Of a stretch of DNA of 64,000 nucleotides, positions 36,302 to 43,806 are shown one piece after another. The stretch comes from VRUE01 sp963728835 (lineage in GTDB: Bacteria; Actinomycetota; Thermoleophilia; Solirubrobacterales; 70-9). The notes under the pieces were generated by a model that saw only the letters and a program-made list of their open reading frames with translations, did not search any database and was not told where the DNA came from. Numbering within the stretch: position 1 is the first letter of the stretch; the number at the start of each line of letters is the position of its first letter. Location of the stretch: positions 496,001-560,000 of the forward strand of contig CAVSKZ010000001.1 of the NCBI GenBank assembly GCA_963728835.1, written 5' to 3'. The position numbers were made by a program, and so were the translations under genes.

Positions 36302-36787
36302 TCACCGGCGCCGCGCCAGCAGCTCGTCGAGCTTCTCGTAGCCCTCGCGGACGCCCTTCTCCATGCCGGCCTCCAGCATCGCGTCGCGCGACTCCTTCGA
36401 GTCGAAGGTGCCGGTGACGACGATCCGGGTGCGGTCGCCCTCGAGCTCCTCGAACTCGACCCGGTCGACCGAGGGCGGGGCGTCGTTGCCCTCCCACTGG
36501 AAGGTCTGGACCAGCAAGCGCGGGGCGTCGACCTCGCGGAACTCGCCGAAGAAGACGTAGCTGCCCTCCTCGTCGCTGTGCGTGTAGCGGTAGCTGCCGC
36601 CCGTGCGCACGTCCATCTCCTGCACGGTCATCGTCAGCCTGCGCGGGCCGAGCCATTCGGTCATCAGATCGGGGTCGGTGTAGGCCTCGTAGACGAGCTC
36701 GCGGGGAGCGTCGAACTCGCGCTCGATGCGGACCTCGGTGTCGCTCGGCGCGGTCACGGTGGTGGGATTGTTCGTCGCATCGTTCAT
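36302..36787 (-). CDS. AHSA1/SRPBCC domain protein
   Basis: This 161-residue START-like hydrophobic-cavity protein of the activator of Hsp90 ATPase homologue 1 family shows 'IEREFDAPRELVYEAYTDPDLMTEWLGPRRLTM' and 'YRYTHSDEEGSYVFFGEFREVDAPRLLVQTFQWEG', then 'FDSKESRDAMLEAGMEKGVREGYEKLDELL', all diagnostic. Bacterial members bind small hydrophobic ligands; the ligand here is unknown. It diverges from the MMPL gene with only 19 nt between the starts. Confidence 0.92.
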   Translation of the reverse strand: MNDATNNPTTVTAPSDTEVRIEREFDAPRELVYEAYTDPDLMTEWLGPRRLTMTVQEMDVRTGGSYRYTHSDEEGSYVFFGEFREVDAPRLLVQTFQWEGNDAPPSVDRVEFEELEGDRTRIVVTGTFDSKESRDAMLEAGMEKGVREGYEKLDELLARRR

Positions 36788-36806
36788 CGCTCGTATTGTT
36801 GCGCGC

Positions 36807-38912
36807 GTGGTCGGGCGTCTCGTCGCCGCCGTCACCAGCCCGCGGGGACGCTGGGTCACCCTCGGCGTCTGGGTCGTGCTCGGGCTCGCCGGGCTGTTCG
36901 GGCGGGCTCACATCGGAGACGTCACCGCGGCAGGGCAGAGCAGCTTCCTGCCGGAGAACGCGGAGTCGACCCGGGCCCTCGACGTGCTCCAGCGCGAACT
37001 TCAAGGGGGGCGACGACGTGCCCGTGCTGGTCGTCTTCGAGCGCAACGGCGGGCTGACCGCGAGCGATCTGAACGCGATCGGCAGGCTCGGCCAGGGCCT
37101 TGAACGGCTCGGGCTCGCCGGGGCGTCCCCGGTCTTCGCACCCTTCTCGGAGGGGGCGAAGCAGCCGCTCGGGGAGGTGGCCCGGATCGCCCGCGGGGTG
37201 GGGCCGATCTCGCGCGACGGCGAAGCGGCGCATCGTGGCGCTGGCGATCGACGCCGACGAACGCGACGCGGTCTCCGACGGCGTGGCGGAGATCCGCGCT
37301 TACCTCGCCCATCGCCGGCACCCCGGCCTGCACTCCTACGTCACCGGGCCCGGTGGGATAGCCGCCGACCTCGAGCACGTCGCCGACGAGGCGGCCAAGA
37401 CACTGCTGATAGCGACGCTGGGCCTGGTCCTCGTCCTGCTGCTGGTCGTCTACCGCGCGCCGGTCCTCGCCCTGCTGCCGCTGCTGGCGGTCGGCACCGC
37501 GTATCTGGTGGCGGTCGGCATCGCCTACCTGCTGATCGAGGCCGGCGCGATCGTCGTCAACGCCGAGGGGACCTTCCTGCTGCTGGTCTTGGTATTCGGC
37601 GCCGGGACCGACTACTCGCTGCTGCTGATCCACCGCTACCGGGAGGAGCTCGGCCGGGGCGTGGCGCCCGGCACCGCTCTGCCGCGCGCGCTGGCGGAGA
37701 GCGTGCGGCCGATCGCGGCCTCGGCCGGGACCGTGATCGCGGCGATGCTGGTGCTGCTGCTCGCCGACCTCGAGTCGACCCACTGGCTCGGCCCGGTGCT
37801 GGCGATCGGGATCGCGGTGATGCTCGCCGCGGCGCTGACGCTGCTGCCCGCCGTCCTCTCACTGCTCGGCGGGCGTGCCTTCTGGCCCGGTGCCGGCGCG
37901 GAGCCGAGGGAGAGGGACAGGCGCTGGGCGCGGATAGCCGGCTCTCGTGCGGCGCCGCCCGCGGGCGATCGTCGCGACCGTCTCGGCGGGGCTCGTCGTC
38001 CTCTCGCTCGGCAACCTCGTCGACCACGGCACGCTCGGCTTCGGCCAGGGGGAAACGCGCTCGACCGAATCCGGCCGCGGCACCGAAGTCCTCGACGAAC
38101 ACTTCCCGCCGGGGCTGGGGTCGCCGCTGACCGCGGTCGTCGAAATCGGCGAGGTGGGGGACGGCGATCGACCGGCCTGGAGGAACTGGGCGCCGTGAAG
38201 CTGGCGGTCCCGGTGCCGCCCTCGGAGATCTCGACCGAGGCGGCGATCGCGATCGTCCTGCGCGGCAACCCCTACTCGGCGGAAGCGGCCGACCTGGTCG
38301 AGGGGATCCGCGAGAGGCTGCAGGAGGTTGCCCCGAGCGCCCTGGTCGGCGGCATCCCTGCCGAGAACTACGACGTCGAGCAGACCAACTCGCGCGACAC
38401 GAAGACGATCGTCCCGGCGGTCCTCCTCGTCGTCGGCCTGATCCTCGCCCTGGTGCTGCGCGCCCTGGCGGCGCCGGCCTATCTGATCGTCACCGTCGTC
38501 GCCTCCTTCGCCGCGACGCTCGGACTGGTCACCTTCGCCTTCACCGAGATCCTCGGCGTCGAGCGGGATGGCCTTCGACCTGGTGCTGCTCTCCTTCATC
38601 TTCCTGGTCGCCCTCGGCGTCGACTACAACATCTTCCTGATGACCCGTGCCCGCGAGGAGGCGGCGACGCTGGGGACCCGCGACGGCGATCCTGGCCGCG
38701 CTGGAGAACACCGGCGGCGTGATCACCGGGGCCGGGCTGATCCTCGCCGGCACCTTCGCCACCCTCACCCTGCTGCCGCTGGAGGCAGCTGGTCCAGATC
38801 GGCGCCACCGTCGCGATCGGCGTCCTCCTCGACACCTTCGTCGTCCGCGCCCTGATGATCCCGGCGATCACCTACCTCTGCGGCGAGCGGGCCTGGTGGC
38901 CGGGCCGGGTGA
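36807..38912 (+). CDS. MMPL family RND-type transporter (about eight frameshifts)
   Basis: This is an MmpL/YdfJ-type exporter of about 700 residues with two repeats of six transmembrane helices. Diagnostic parts are 'FLPENAESTRALDVLQRE', the second-half TM motif 'GVDYNIFLMTRAREEAATLGTR', and in the first half 'FGAGTDYSLLLIHRYREELGRG'; GxxxDY is the proton-relay site. Single-base shifts occur near 36997, 37230, 37943, 38158, 38174, 38566, 38683, 38785 and possibly 38905. Nearly all are repaired by removing one base, giving for example 'QRNFKGGDDVPVLVVF' and 'LEQLVQIGATVAIGV'. The GTG start 36807 and the TGA at 38912 are my best reading. The substrate is unknown. Confidence 0.82.
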
Positions 38913-38933
38913 GCTCAGCCCGCCCCGAGACCC

Positions 38934-39746
38934 TCAGTCGCCGAGCCACTCCCCGGCGTGGGGCGAGACCTTCAGGCCGGAGAAGTCGCCGCTCTCGCGG
39001 ATCCGCTTCGCAGCGCCGAGCATCGCCTCGTTGGCGACCCAGGCGAGGTTGCCGCCGATGCTGACCCGGCAAGCTCCCAGGCCCGCGAGCTCGTCCATGG
39101 AGAAGTTAGGGCGGGCGAGCACGTTGACCGGCTTCTCCACCGCCTCACACACCGCCCGGATCTGGTCCGCCTCGCTCAGGCGGGGCGCGTAGAGCACGTC
39201 CGCGCCGGCCCGTTCGAACGCCTGCAGGCGGGCGATCGTGTCGTCGAGGTCGGGGTTGCCGCGGAAGAAGTTGTCGGCCCGGGCCGTCACCGTGAAGGGG
39301 AAGGCCAAGCGCCGGGCCGCCTCGCAGGCGGCGGCCACGCGCTCGACGGCATGGTCGAAGGCGTAGATCTCGCCGTCGGGGTCGTAGTCCTCGATCGAGC
39401 CGCCCACGGCCCCCGCCGCGGCGGCGCGGGCGATGGCGTTTGCCGCGTCCTCCGGGGCGGGGCCGAACCCGTTCTCGAGGTCGACGGAGACCGGCAGGCC
39501 GCTCGCCCTGTCGATCTCGCCGACGTGGCCGGCAAGCTCGTCGAGGGTGACGCTGCCGTCCCGCCGGCCCAGGGTCAGGGCGAAGCCGGAGCTCGTCGTG
39601 GCCAGGGCCTCGAAGCCGAGCGCCTCCAGCGCCCGGGCGGAGCCGGCGTCCCAGGGATTGGGCATGACGAAGGGCTCGCCCTCGTGCAGGGCGCGAAAGC
39701 GGGCTGCCTTCTCTGCCTGGCTTGGCTGCGGTGCTCGGTCGGCCAC
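38934..39746 (-). CDS. isocitrate lyase / PEP mutase family protein
   Basis: This 270-residue TIM-barrel protein has 'PFVMPNPWDAGSARALEALGFEALATTSSGFALTLGRRDG' at the start, 'VSVDLENGFG' and 'GSIEDYDPDGEIYAFDHAVERV', which carries metal-binding acidic residues. This subfamily resembles oxaloacetate/2,3-dimethylmalate lyase-like enzymes and not true isocitrate lyase, because the KKCGH catalytic motif is missing. The reaction is unknown. It starts on GTG. Confidence 0.88.
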   Translation of the reverse strand: MADRAPQPSQAEKAARFRALHEGEPFVMPNPWDAGSARALEALGFEALATTSSGFALTLGRRDGSVTLDELAGHVGEIDRASGLPVSVDLENGFGPAPEDAANAIARAAAAGAVGGSIEDYDPDGEIYAFDHAVERVAAACEAARRLAFPFTVTARADNFFRGNPDLDDTIARLQAFERAGADVLYAPRLSEADQIRAVCEAVEKPVNVLARPNFSMDELAGLGACRVSIGGNLAWVANEAMLGAAKRIRESGDFSGLKVSPHAGEWLGD

Positions 39747-40025
39747 GGCTCTTGATCCTACGGCGACTGCGCGATTTGCTTCAATCGGATCACCAGAGAA
39801 AGGAGGTGGTCCTAATTTCGAGTCACATGCTGCAGGGGACACTGGAGGTGCAGGGCCGCTAGGCGCCGCACTGTTTTCGGCCGCCCGGCGGAATCCAACC
39901 CGGGCACCGGCGAGCGAGGGAGGCCGGGCGTTGTCCCACCCGGTGTGGTCCCCGCGTTCGTTCCCAAGCACCTGGCAAGGGCCGCCTTCAGGCGGCCCTT
40001 GCTCGTGATCCTGTAGGTATTGCCG
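39747..40025 (+). ncRNA. candidate structured RNA or leader ahead of the hydrolase gene
   Basis: This 279-nt region contains AGAAAGGAGGTGGTCC (39795-39810), a near-perfect anti-16S Shine-Dalgarno, but only a tiny frame after it ('MLQGTLEVQGR'). It also has several GC-rich inverted segments and ends in a perfect 12-bp terminator hairpin. A rightward transcript of about 200 nt ending at 40002 is suggested. It does not match tmRNA, RNase P, SRP or common riboswitches as I know them. It could be an sRNA, an attenuated leader or a small-peptide gene. Confidence 0.3.
39975..40002 (+). terminator. intrinsic terminator-like hairpin
   Basis: GCAAGGGCCGCC-TTCA-GGCGGCCCTTGC is a perfect 12-bp stem with a tetraloop, followed by TCGTGATCCTG. 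It lies only 23 nt before the hydrolase start, so it must end a transcript from upstream or act as an attenuator. Confidence 0.7.
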
Positions 40026-40817
40026 ATGGGCGAATTCCACTACGAGGGCCACCGGATCGAGTACGACTCCTACGGGGAGGGCGAGCGGCTGCTGGTGCTC
40101 GTGCACGGGCTGCTGATGAACAGGCGGATGTTCGAGCGGCTGGGGCCGGAGCTGGCGGGACAGGGGAACCGGGTGGTCTGCGTCGACCTGCTCGGGCACG
40201 GGCGCTCGGACCGGCCCGAGGACCTGCGCCTGTACTCGATGCCCCTCTTCGCCCGCCAGGTGGTGGCCCTGCTCGACCACCTCGGGCAGCCCTCCGCCGT
40301 GGTCGGCGGCACCTCGCTGGGCGCCAACGTCGCGCTCGAGCTGGCGGTTCGCGAGCCCGAGCGGGTCCGTGGCCTCTTCATCGAGATGCCGGTCCTCGAC
40401 AACGCGCTGCCGGGCGTGGCGGCGACCTTCGCCCCGATGCTGCTCGGCCTGCGGCTTGCCCGGCCGGCGTTCGAGGCCCTCTCCCGCATCACCTCCGCGA
40501 TTCCGCGCACCCACCACCTCCTCGACATCGGGCTCGACTGGGTCCGCCAGAGGCCGGGGCCCTCGGGCGCGGTGCTGGAGGGGCTGCTCCTCGGCGAGAC
40601 CGCCCCGCATCGCGAGCAGCGCACCGGGATTCGCCAGCCGGCGCTGATCGTCGGCCACCCCCGCGACCCGCTGCACCCCTTCAGCGACTCCGGGATGCTC
40701 GCCGAGGAGCTGCCGAACGGTCACCTGGTCGAGGCCAGTTCGATCCTCGAGTGGCGGCTGAGGCCCGGGCGCCTGACCGGGGAGCTGACCGCCTTCCTTC
40801 AAGAGGCCTGGGCCTAG
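40026..40817 (+). CDS. alpha/beta hydrolase
   Basis: This 263-residue alpha/beta-hydrolase has the oxyanion segment 'LVLVHGLLMNRRMFERLG' (about 25-42), the nucleophile elbow 'VVGGTSLGANVALELA' with Ser in G-T-S-L-G (about residue 98), an Asp in 'HPRDPLHPF' and a final His in 'LPNGHLVEA'. The full triad is present. It is an esterase- or lipase-like enzyme of unknown substrate. It lies immediately after a terminator hairpin, so it must have its own initiation site or be subject to attenuation. Confidence 0.9.
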   Translation: MGEFHYEGHRIEYDSYGEGERLLVLVHGLLMNRRMFERLGPELAGQGNRVVCVDLLGHGRSDRPEDLRLYSMPLFARQVVALLDHLGQPSAVVGGTSLGANVALELAVREPERVRGLFIEMPVLDNALPGVAATFAPMLLGLRLARPAFEALSRITSAIPRTHHLLDIGLDWVRQRPGPSGAVLEGLLLGETAPHREQRTGIRQPALIVGHPRDPLHPFSDSGMLAEELPNGHLVEASSILEWRLRPGRLTGELTAFLQEAWA

Positions 40818-41049
40818 GCCAGGTCTCTATCCACAGTCGACCCCCCGGTTGCCACACACTCGCGCATGCGCGGAGCCGCGCACGCGCCTAATCGACTTTC
40901 CGTACCTTGCAGGGAAAGACGGTCACTCAATTGTTTTTCAGGGAGAGTGCGTGATTCTCACCCAACAAAATCAACAGTGTTTGTACGGATCGGCTATCAC
41001 TGGGGACACCACCTCAAACCTCCGGGGCGACCCGGGAAGGGAGAGAAAA
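40818..41049. promoter_or_regulatory. AT-richer upstream region of the TTA-rich gene
   Basis: This 232-nt region is clearly less GC-rich than its neighbours and holds no gene I can support. A weak TTGTTT (40930-40935) and TATCAC (40994-40999) are seen, but no convincing sigma-A pair. The right end supplies AAGGGAGAG, the ribosome binding site of the gene at 41050. Confidence 0.4.
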
Positions 41050-41998
41050 ATGAGACTCAAAAAACTATGCCTCGCCGCGATCGCGGCAGTGGCGGCGATG
41101 GCGTCCCTCGGTACGTCCTCGGCCACGGCGGAAGAAACGGCGCTCTGCAGCGTCAACCAGAGCCCCTGCGAAGAAGGTAACCTGGCGACGGCGATCCACG
41201 GGGCTTCGGGAACGACGTGGATATTCAGCACCAGCCTCGTCAACGTCTTATGCTTAAGCGCCTTAGCGGAAGCCTCGGCCTTAGAAGCCGGCGCTCCGCA
41301 GGCGATCGACATCACCACCCTCACCTACGCGAGCCTGCGGCACCAAAGCATCGCACTCCAACTGCTCGCTCACATCGATCGGCACTCCCTACACAGCAGC
41401 ACTGTTAGAGGCGGCTGAAAACTTAGGCGGCCTGGAAGTGACTGACGAAGGGGCCGAAGTCCAAGTCGAATGTGAAAATATCGATATCTTCGGCATCGAT
41501 ATCGAATGCACATATAGCTTCACAGAAGTGTCGTTCCACGTCGAAGGTGCCACGGAAGGCAATCACGGCATGCTGAGCCTGGAAGCGATTCCGCTCGAAC
41601 CCGTGTCCGGCAGCCTCTGCCCGGAAGACACCGAAGTCACCGCGGGGTTCCTGGAACCATTAGAAGACGTATACATATCTCAGGGACGAGGGAACCCTGG
41701 AATAGATATCACCCTGCCGAATCCGAACCCGCACTTATTCGCTGTCAACCAATCGAAGACGATTACAATCACGAACCGGCGCGCCAACCAGATCGAACTG
41801 CAGGCTGAGTTTATTAGTGGACCGTTCAGCCCCCAAGGTTCCAACTGCAACACTTTAAAGCTCAATAACAATCAAACGTGCACGCACAGGACTCTCAAAT
41901 GCACAGGGAATGGAACTGGGGTCTTCTTGGTACGGGCAGAAGACCTCGGGAACAACCAGATAGTCAGGCAAACTTTAGTCCTGCACTGTCATAGCTAA
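41050..41998 (+). CDS. secreted protein with ten in-frame TTA codons (one frameshift)
   Basis: A 315-residue secreted protein with signal peptide 'MRLKKLCLAAIAAVAAMASL' and a cut near 'TAEE'. The body is beta-rich and Cys-containing ('ITTLTYASCGTKASHSNCSL', 'IDIECTYSFTEVSFHVEGA', 'GSNCNTLKLNNNQTCTH'), like the abundant small secreted proteins of Solirubrobacterales. An extra C near 41334 shifts the frame. TTA codons fall at residues 67, 69, 72, 78, 119, 125, 204, 229, 269 and 309 (first at 41248-41250, last at 41975-41977). Leu use is CTC 12, CTG 9, TTA 10, but TTG 1, CTA 1 and CTT 0. GAA, ATA and ACA are also common, so the gene is compositionally foreign. It is a candidate target of the UAA tRNA at 43704. 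Confidence 0.8.
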
Positions 41999-42038
41999 AT
42001 AAGGCCTAAGAGGATGAGCTTGCATTGGTGACCGAGTG

Positions 42039-42074
42039 GCGATGATCGCTGGGGAGGTCCCCGGCGATCATCGC
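42039..42074. terminator. bidirectional hairpin terminator
   Basis: The arms GCGATGATCGCTGGGGA (42039-42055) and TCCCCGGCGATCATCGC (42058-42074) pair along their whole length with a single T-G wobble. It lies between the TTA-rich gene (+) and the convergent thiolase-like gene (-). Confidence 0.78.
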
Positions 42075-42106
42075 TGCCGAAACGTCGGATCTGGATCGCA
42101 CTTCCT

Positions 42107-43567
42107 TCAGGAGGCCTGGGCCCCGCCGGCGACCTCGCCGGCAAGCAGTGCCTGAATCGCCTCCGGCTCGGTGCTGCTCGCCAGGGCACGGCTGCCGTCG
42201 GCTCGCAGGCTGCTGGCGATCGCCCGCGACGGCGTCCCGTCGCGCTCGTAGGTGACGGTGAAGGACTCGACCGTGCCCTCGAGCTCGGCGGCGGCGGCGA
42301 TCTCGCGACGAGGCAGGGCGTCGACCTCCGTCTGGGGCTCTGCGTGGGCGTAGGGCCTGGCGGGCGGGCGGGCCGACAGCACGGCGTTGGCGTGCTTGGT
42401 CATGTACCAGCCGACGCCCGTGAGGAAGCCGTAGGCATCGGGGTCCTCCCGCAGCCGTCCGCTCATCGCCGCCAGCGAGTGGGTCACGTAGTCGCTGCCC
42501 GGGCCGCCGGCGAAGCTGAGGCCGCCGGTCACGGTCGGCGGGCGGGAATCGGTCGCGAGGTCGATCCCGAGCTCGCCGGCGGCGATCTGCACCGCGGAGG
42601 GGAAGCACGAGTAGAGGTCGAGGTGGGCGACCTCGTCGACTCCGACATCCGCGTGGCCCAGCGAGGCGCGGGCGCAGGCGGCGATCGCCGGCGAGCGGTG
42701 CAGGTCCTGGCGCGAGACCGCGAACCAGTGGTCGTGCGCGGCGGCGCTCGCGTGGACGAACACCCGGTCCCCGGCGGCGATGCCGGCCTCATCGGCGGCG
42801 CGGGCGCTGCAGAGCAGGAGCGCCGCCCCCTGGTCCACCTGGATGTTCGCGGTCATCAGCTTGGAGTAGGGGGAGGCGACCATACGGTTGCCCTCGCCGG
42901 CGGTGGCGATCTCCCCAGCCGCCGGCGCCTCTCGCGTCCAGGCATCCGGGTTGGACTCGGCCACCTCGGCGAACCTGTGCCAGAGCCGTCCCAGCCACTC
43001 CCGGTGCTCCTCGGGGCTGCGGCCGGCGGCCGCGCGCACCGCGTTCTCGAACCACGGGTAGTAGTGGACCGGCGCCAGCAGGCCGGCCGCCAGCTCGGCC
43101 TCGTGGCTGGCTCCCCGGTCGCTGCCGAGCAGGCGCGTCGGGCTCGCGCCTGAGTCCTGCTCGGGCCAGCCCGTCGGCCGCCCCTCGCGCGCCGCGGCCA
43201 TGAAGGGGAGGATCGCCTCGGCGCCGGCGAGGAGCGCTACGTCGAGGCGGCCGGCCTGGATCTCGGCGCAGGCGCCGGCGAGCAGGTCGAGCGGCCCGGT
43301 GCCGCTGGTCAGCGTCCGCACGGTCTCGCCGGGCCGCAAGCCGAGCGCCTCGGCTACCAGGGCCCCGGGGTCGGGGACCGGCCAGGAGAGGCAGTCGACG
43401 ATCCGCACCGACTCGGTCCGCTCCAGCAGCCGCCCCGTGCCGGGCGACTCGCTCGCGATCCGAGCGGCTCGCACGATCAGATCCAGAGGAGACATCTCCG
43501 GCTCAGCGGGGCGCCGGCTGTGCTGTCCGGCGCCGACCAGAACGGGTGCGTGGGGGTCTGCCGGCAT
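42107..43567 (-). CDS. thiolase-like (SCP-x type) acetyl-CoA acetyltransferase family protein
   Basis: This 486-residue thiolase-superfamily protein contains 'APVLVGAGQHSRRPAEPEMSPLDLIVRAAR', 'VDCLSWPVPDPGALVAEALGLRP', 'YSKLMTANIQVDQGAALLLCS', 'HLDLYSCFPSAVQIAAGELG' and 'GLSFAGGPGSDYVTHSLAAM'. The group is annotated as acetyl-CoA acetyltransferase but lacks the usual N-terminal reactive-Cys motif; here it reads 'LTSGTGPLDLLAGACAEI'. Catalysis may therefore differ. It has a C-terminal domain with OB-like features. The ATG at 43567 gives a standard N-terminus; a GTG at 43609 is an alternative. It diverges from the tRNA operon. Confidence 0.82.
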   Translation of the reverse strand: MPADPHAPVLVGAGQHSRRPAEPEMSPLDLIVRAARIASESPGTGRLLERTESVRIVDCLSWPVPDPGALVAEALGLRPGETVRTLTSGTGPLDLLAGACAEIQAGRLDVALLAGAEAILPFMAAAREGRPTGWPEQDSGASPTRLLGSDRGASHEAELAAGLLAPVHYYPWFENAVRAAAGRSPEEHREWLGRLWHRFAEVAESNPDAWTREAPAAGEIATAGEGNRMVASPYSKLMTANIQVDQGAALLLCSARAADEAGIAAGDRVFVHASAAAHDHWFAVSRQDLHRSPAIAACARASLGHADVGVDEVAHLDLYSCFPSAVQIAAGELGIDLATDSRPPTVTGGLSFAGGPGSDYVTHSLAAMSGRLREDPDAYGFLTGVGWYMTKHANAVLSARPPARPYAHAEPQTEVDALPRREIAAAAELEGTVESFTVTYERDGTPSRAIASSLRADGSRALASSTEPEAIQALLAGEVAGGAQAS

Positions 43568-43604
43568 CGCGCGGGAGGTTCGCAGAGACGGGCTCCAAAA
43601 GAGC

Positions 43605-43635
43605 TTCACTTCGGTACGCGTTCAGCTGGTAGGAT
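43605..43635 (+). promoter_or_regulatory. candidate sigma-A promoter of the tRNA-synthetase operon
   Basis: TTCACT (43605-43610) and TAGGAT (43630-43635, matching TANNNT) are separated by 19 nt, longer than ideal. It is followed by a leader with a TGGGGCTC/GAGCCCCA stem (43666-43673 with 43690-43697) that ends 6 nt before the tRNA, so tRNA and synthetase may share one transcript. Confidence 0.35.
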
Positions 43636-43703
43636 GCGCAAAATATCTGGAGCAGTCAAAGGGAATGGGGCTCAACGGGAGGACGGGAGGAGCCCCACAT
43701 AGC

Positions 43704-43776
43704 GCACCAGTGCCTTAATCGGTCAAAGGGCCGGCCTTAAAAGCCGGAGATCCGGGTTCGAGCCCCGGCTGGTGCA
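43704..43776 (+). tRNA. class I tRNA with anticodon UAA (non-standard, not tRNA-Leu-like)
   Basis: This is a perfect 73-nt cloverleaf. The acceptor GCACCAG/CTGGTGC has 7 of 7 pairs and discriminator A. The D arm is CCTT/AAGG with a 9-nt loop holding G18G19 and A21. The anticodon stem CCGGC/GCCGG has loop CTTAAAA, so anticodon 5'-UAA-3' reads TTA. The variable loop is only AGAT. The T arm is CCGGG/CCCGG with loop TTCGAGC. U8, A14, U33, U54, U55, C56 and A58 are all present. Every bacterial tRNA-Leu has a long variable arm, which is missing here. It also lacks the Arg identity bases A20 and C35. No CCA is encoded. It is 30 nt upstream of the ArgRS-like gene. Confidence 0.9.
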
Positions 43777-43806
43777 TTGCCATCGAAAAATTCGACAGCG
43801 ACCGCT

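Noticed and set aside
39795..39810. 16S rRNA 3' end remnant or anti-Shine-Dalgarno RNA
   Set aside because: Similarity to the 16S tail complement is limited to the Shine-Dalgarno core. No other rRNA sequence is present.
43704..43776. Ordinary tRNA-Leu(UAA), as bldA in Streptomyces
   Set aside because: The variable loop is 4 nt rather than a long arm, and every other position fits a class I cloverleaf, so a normal tRNA-Leu is excluded by structure.
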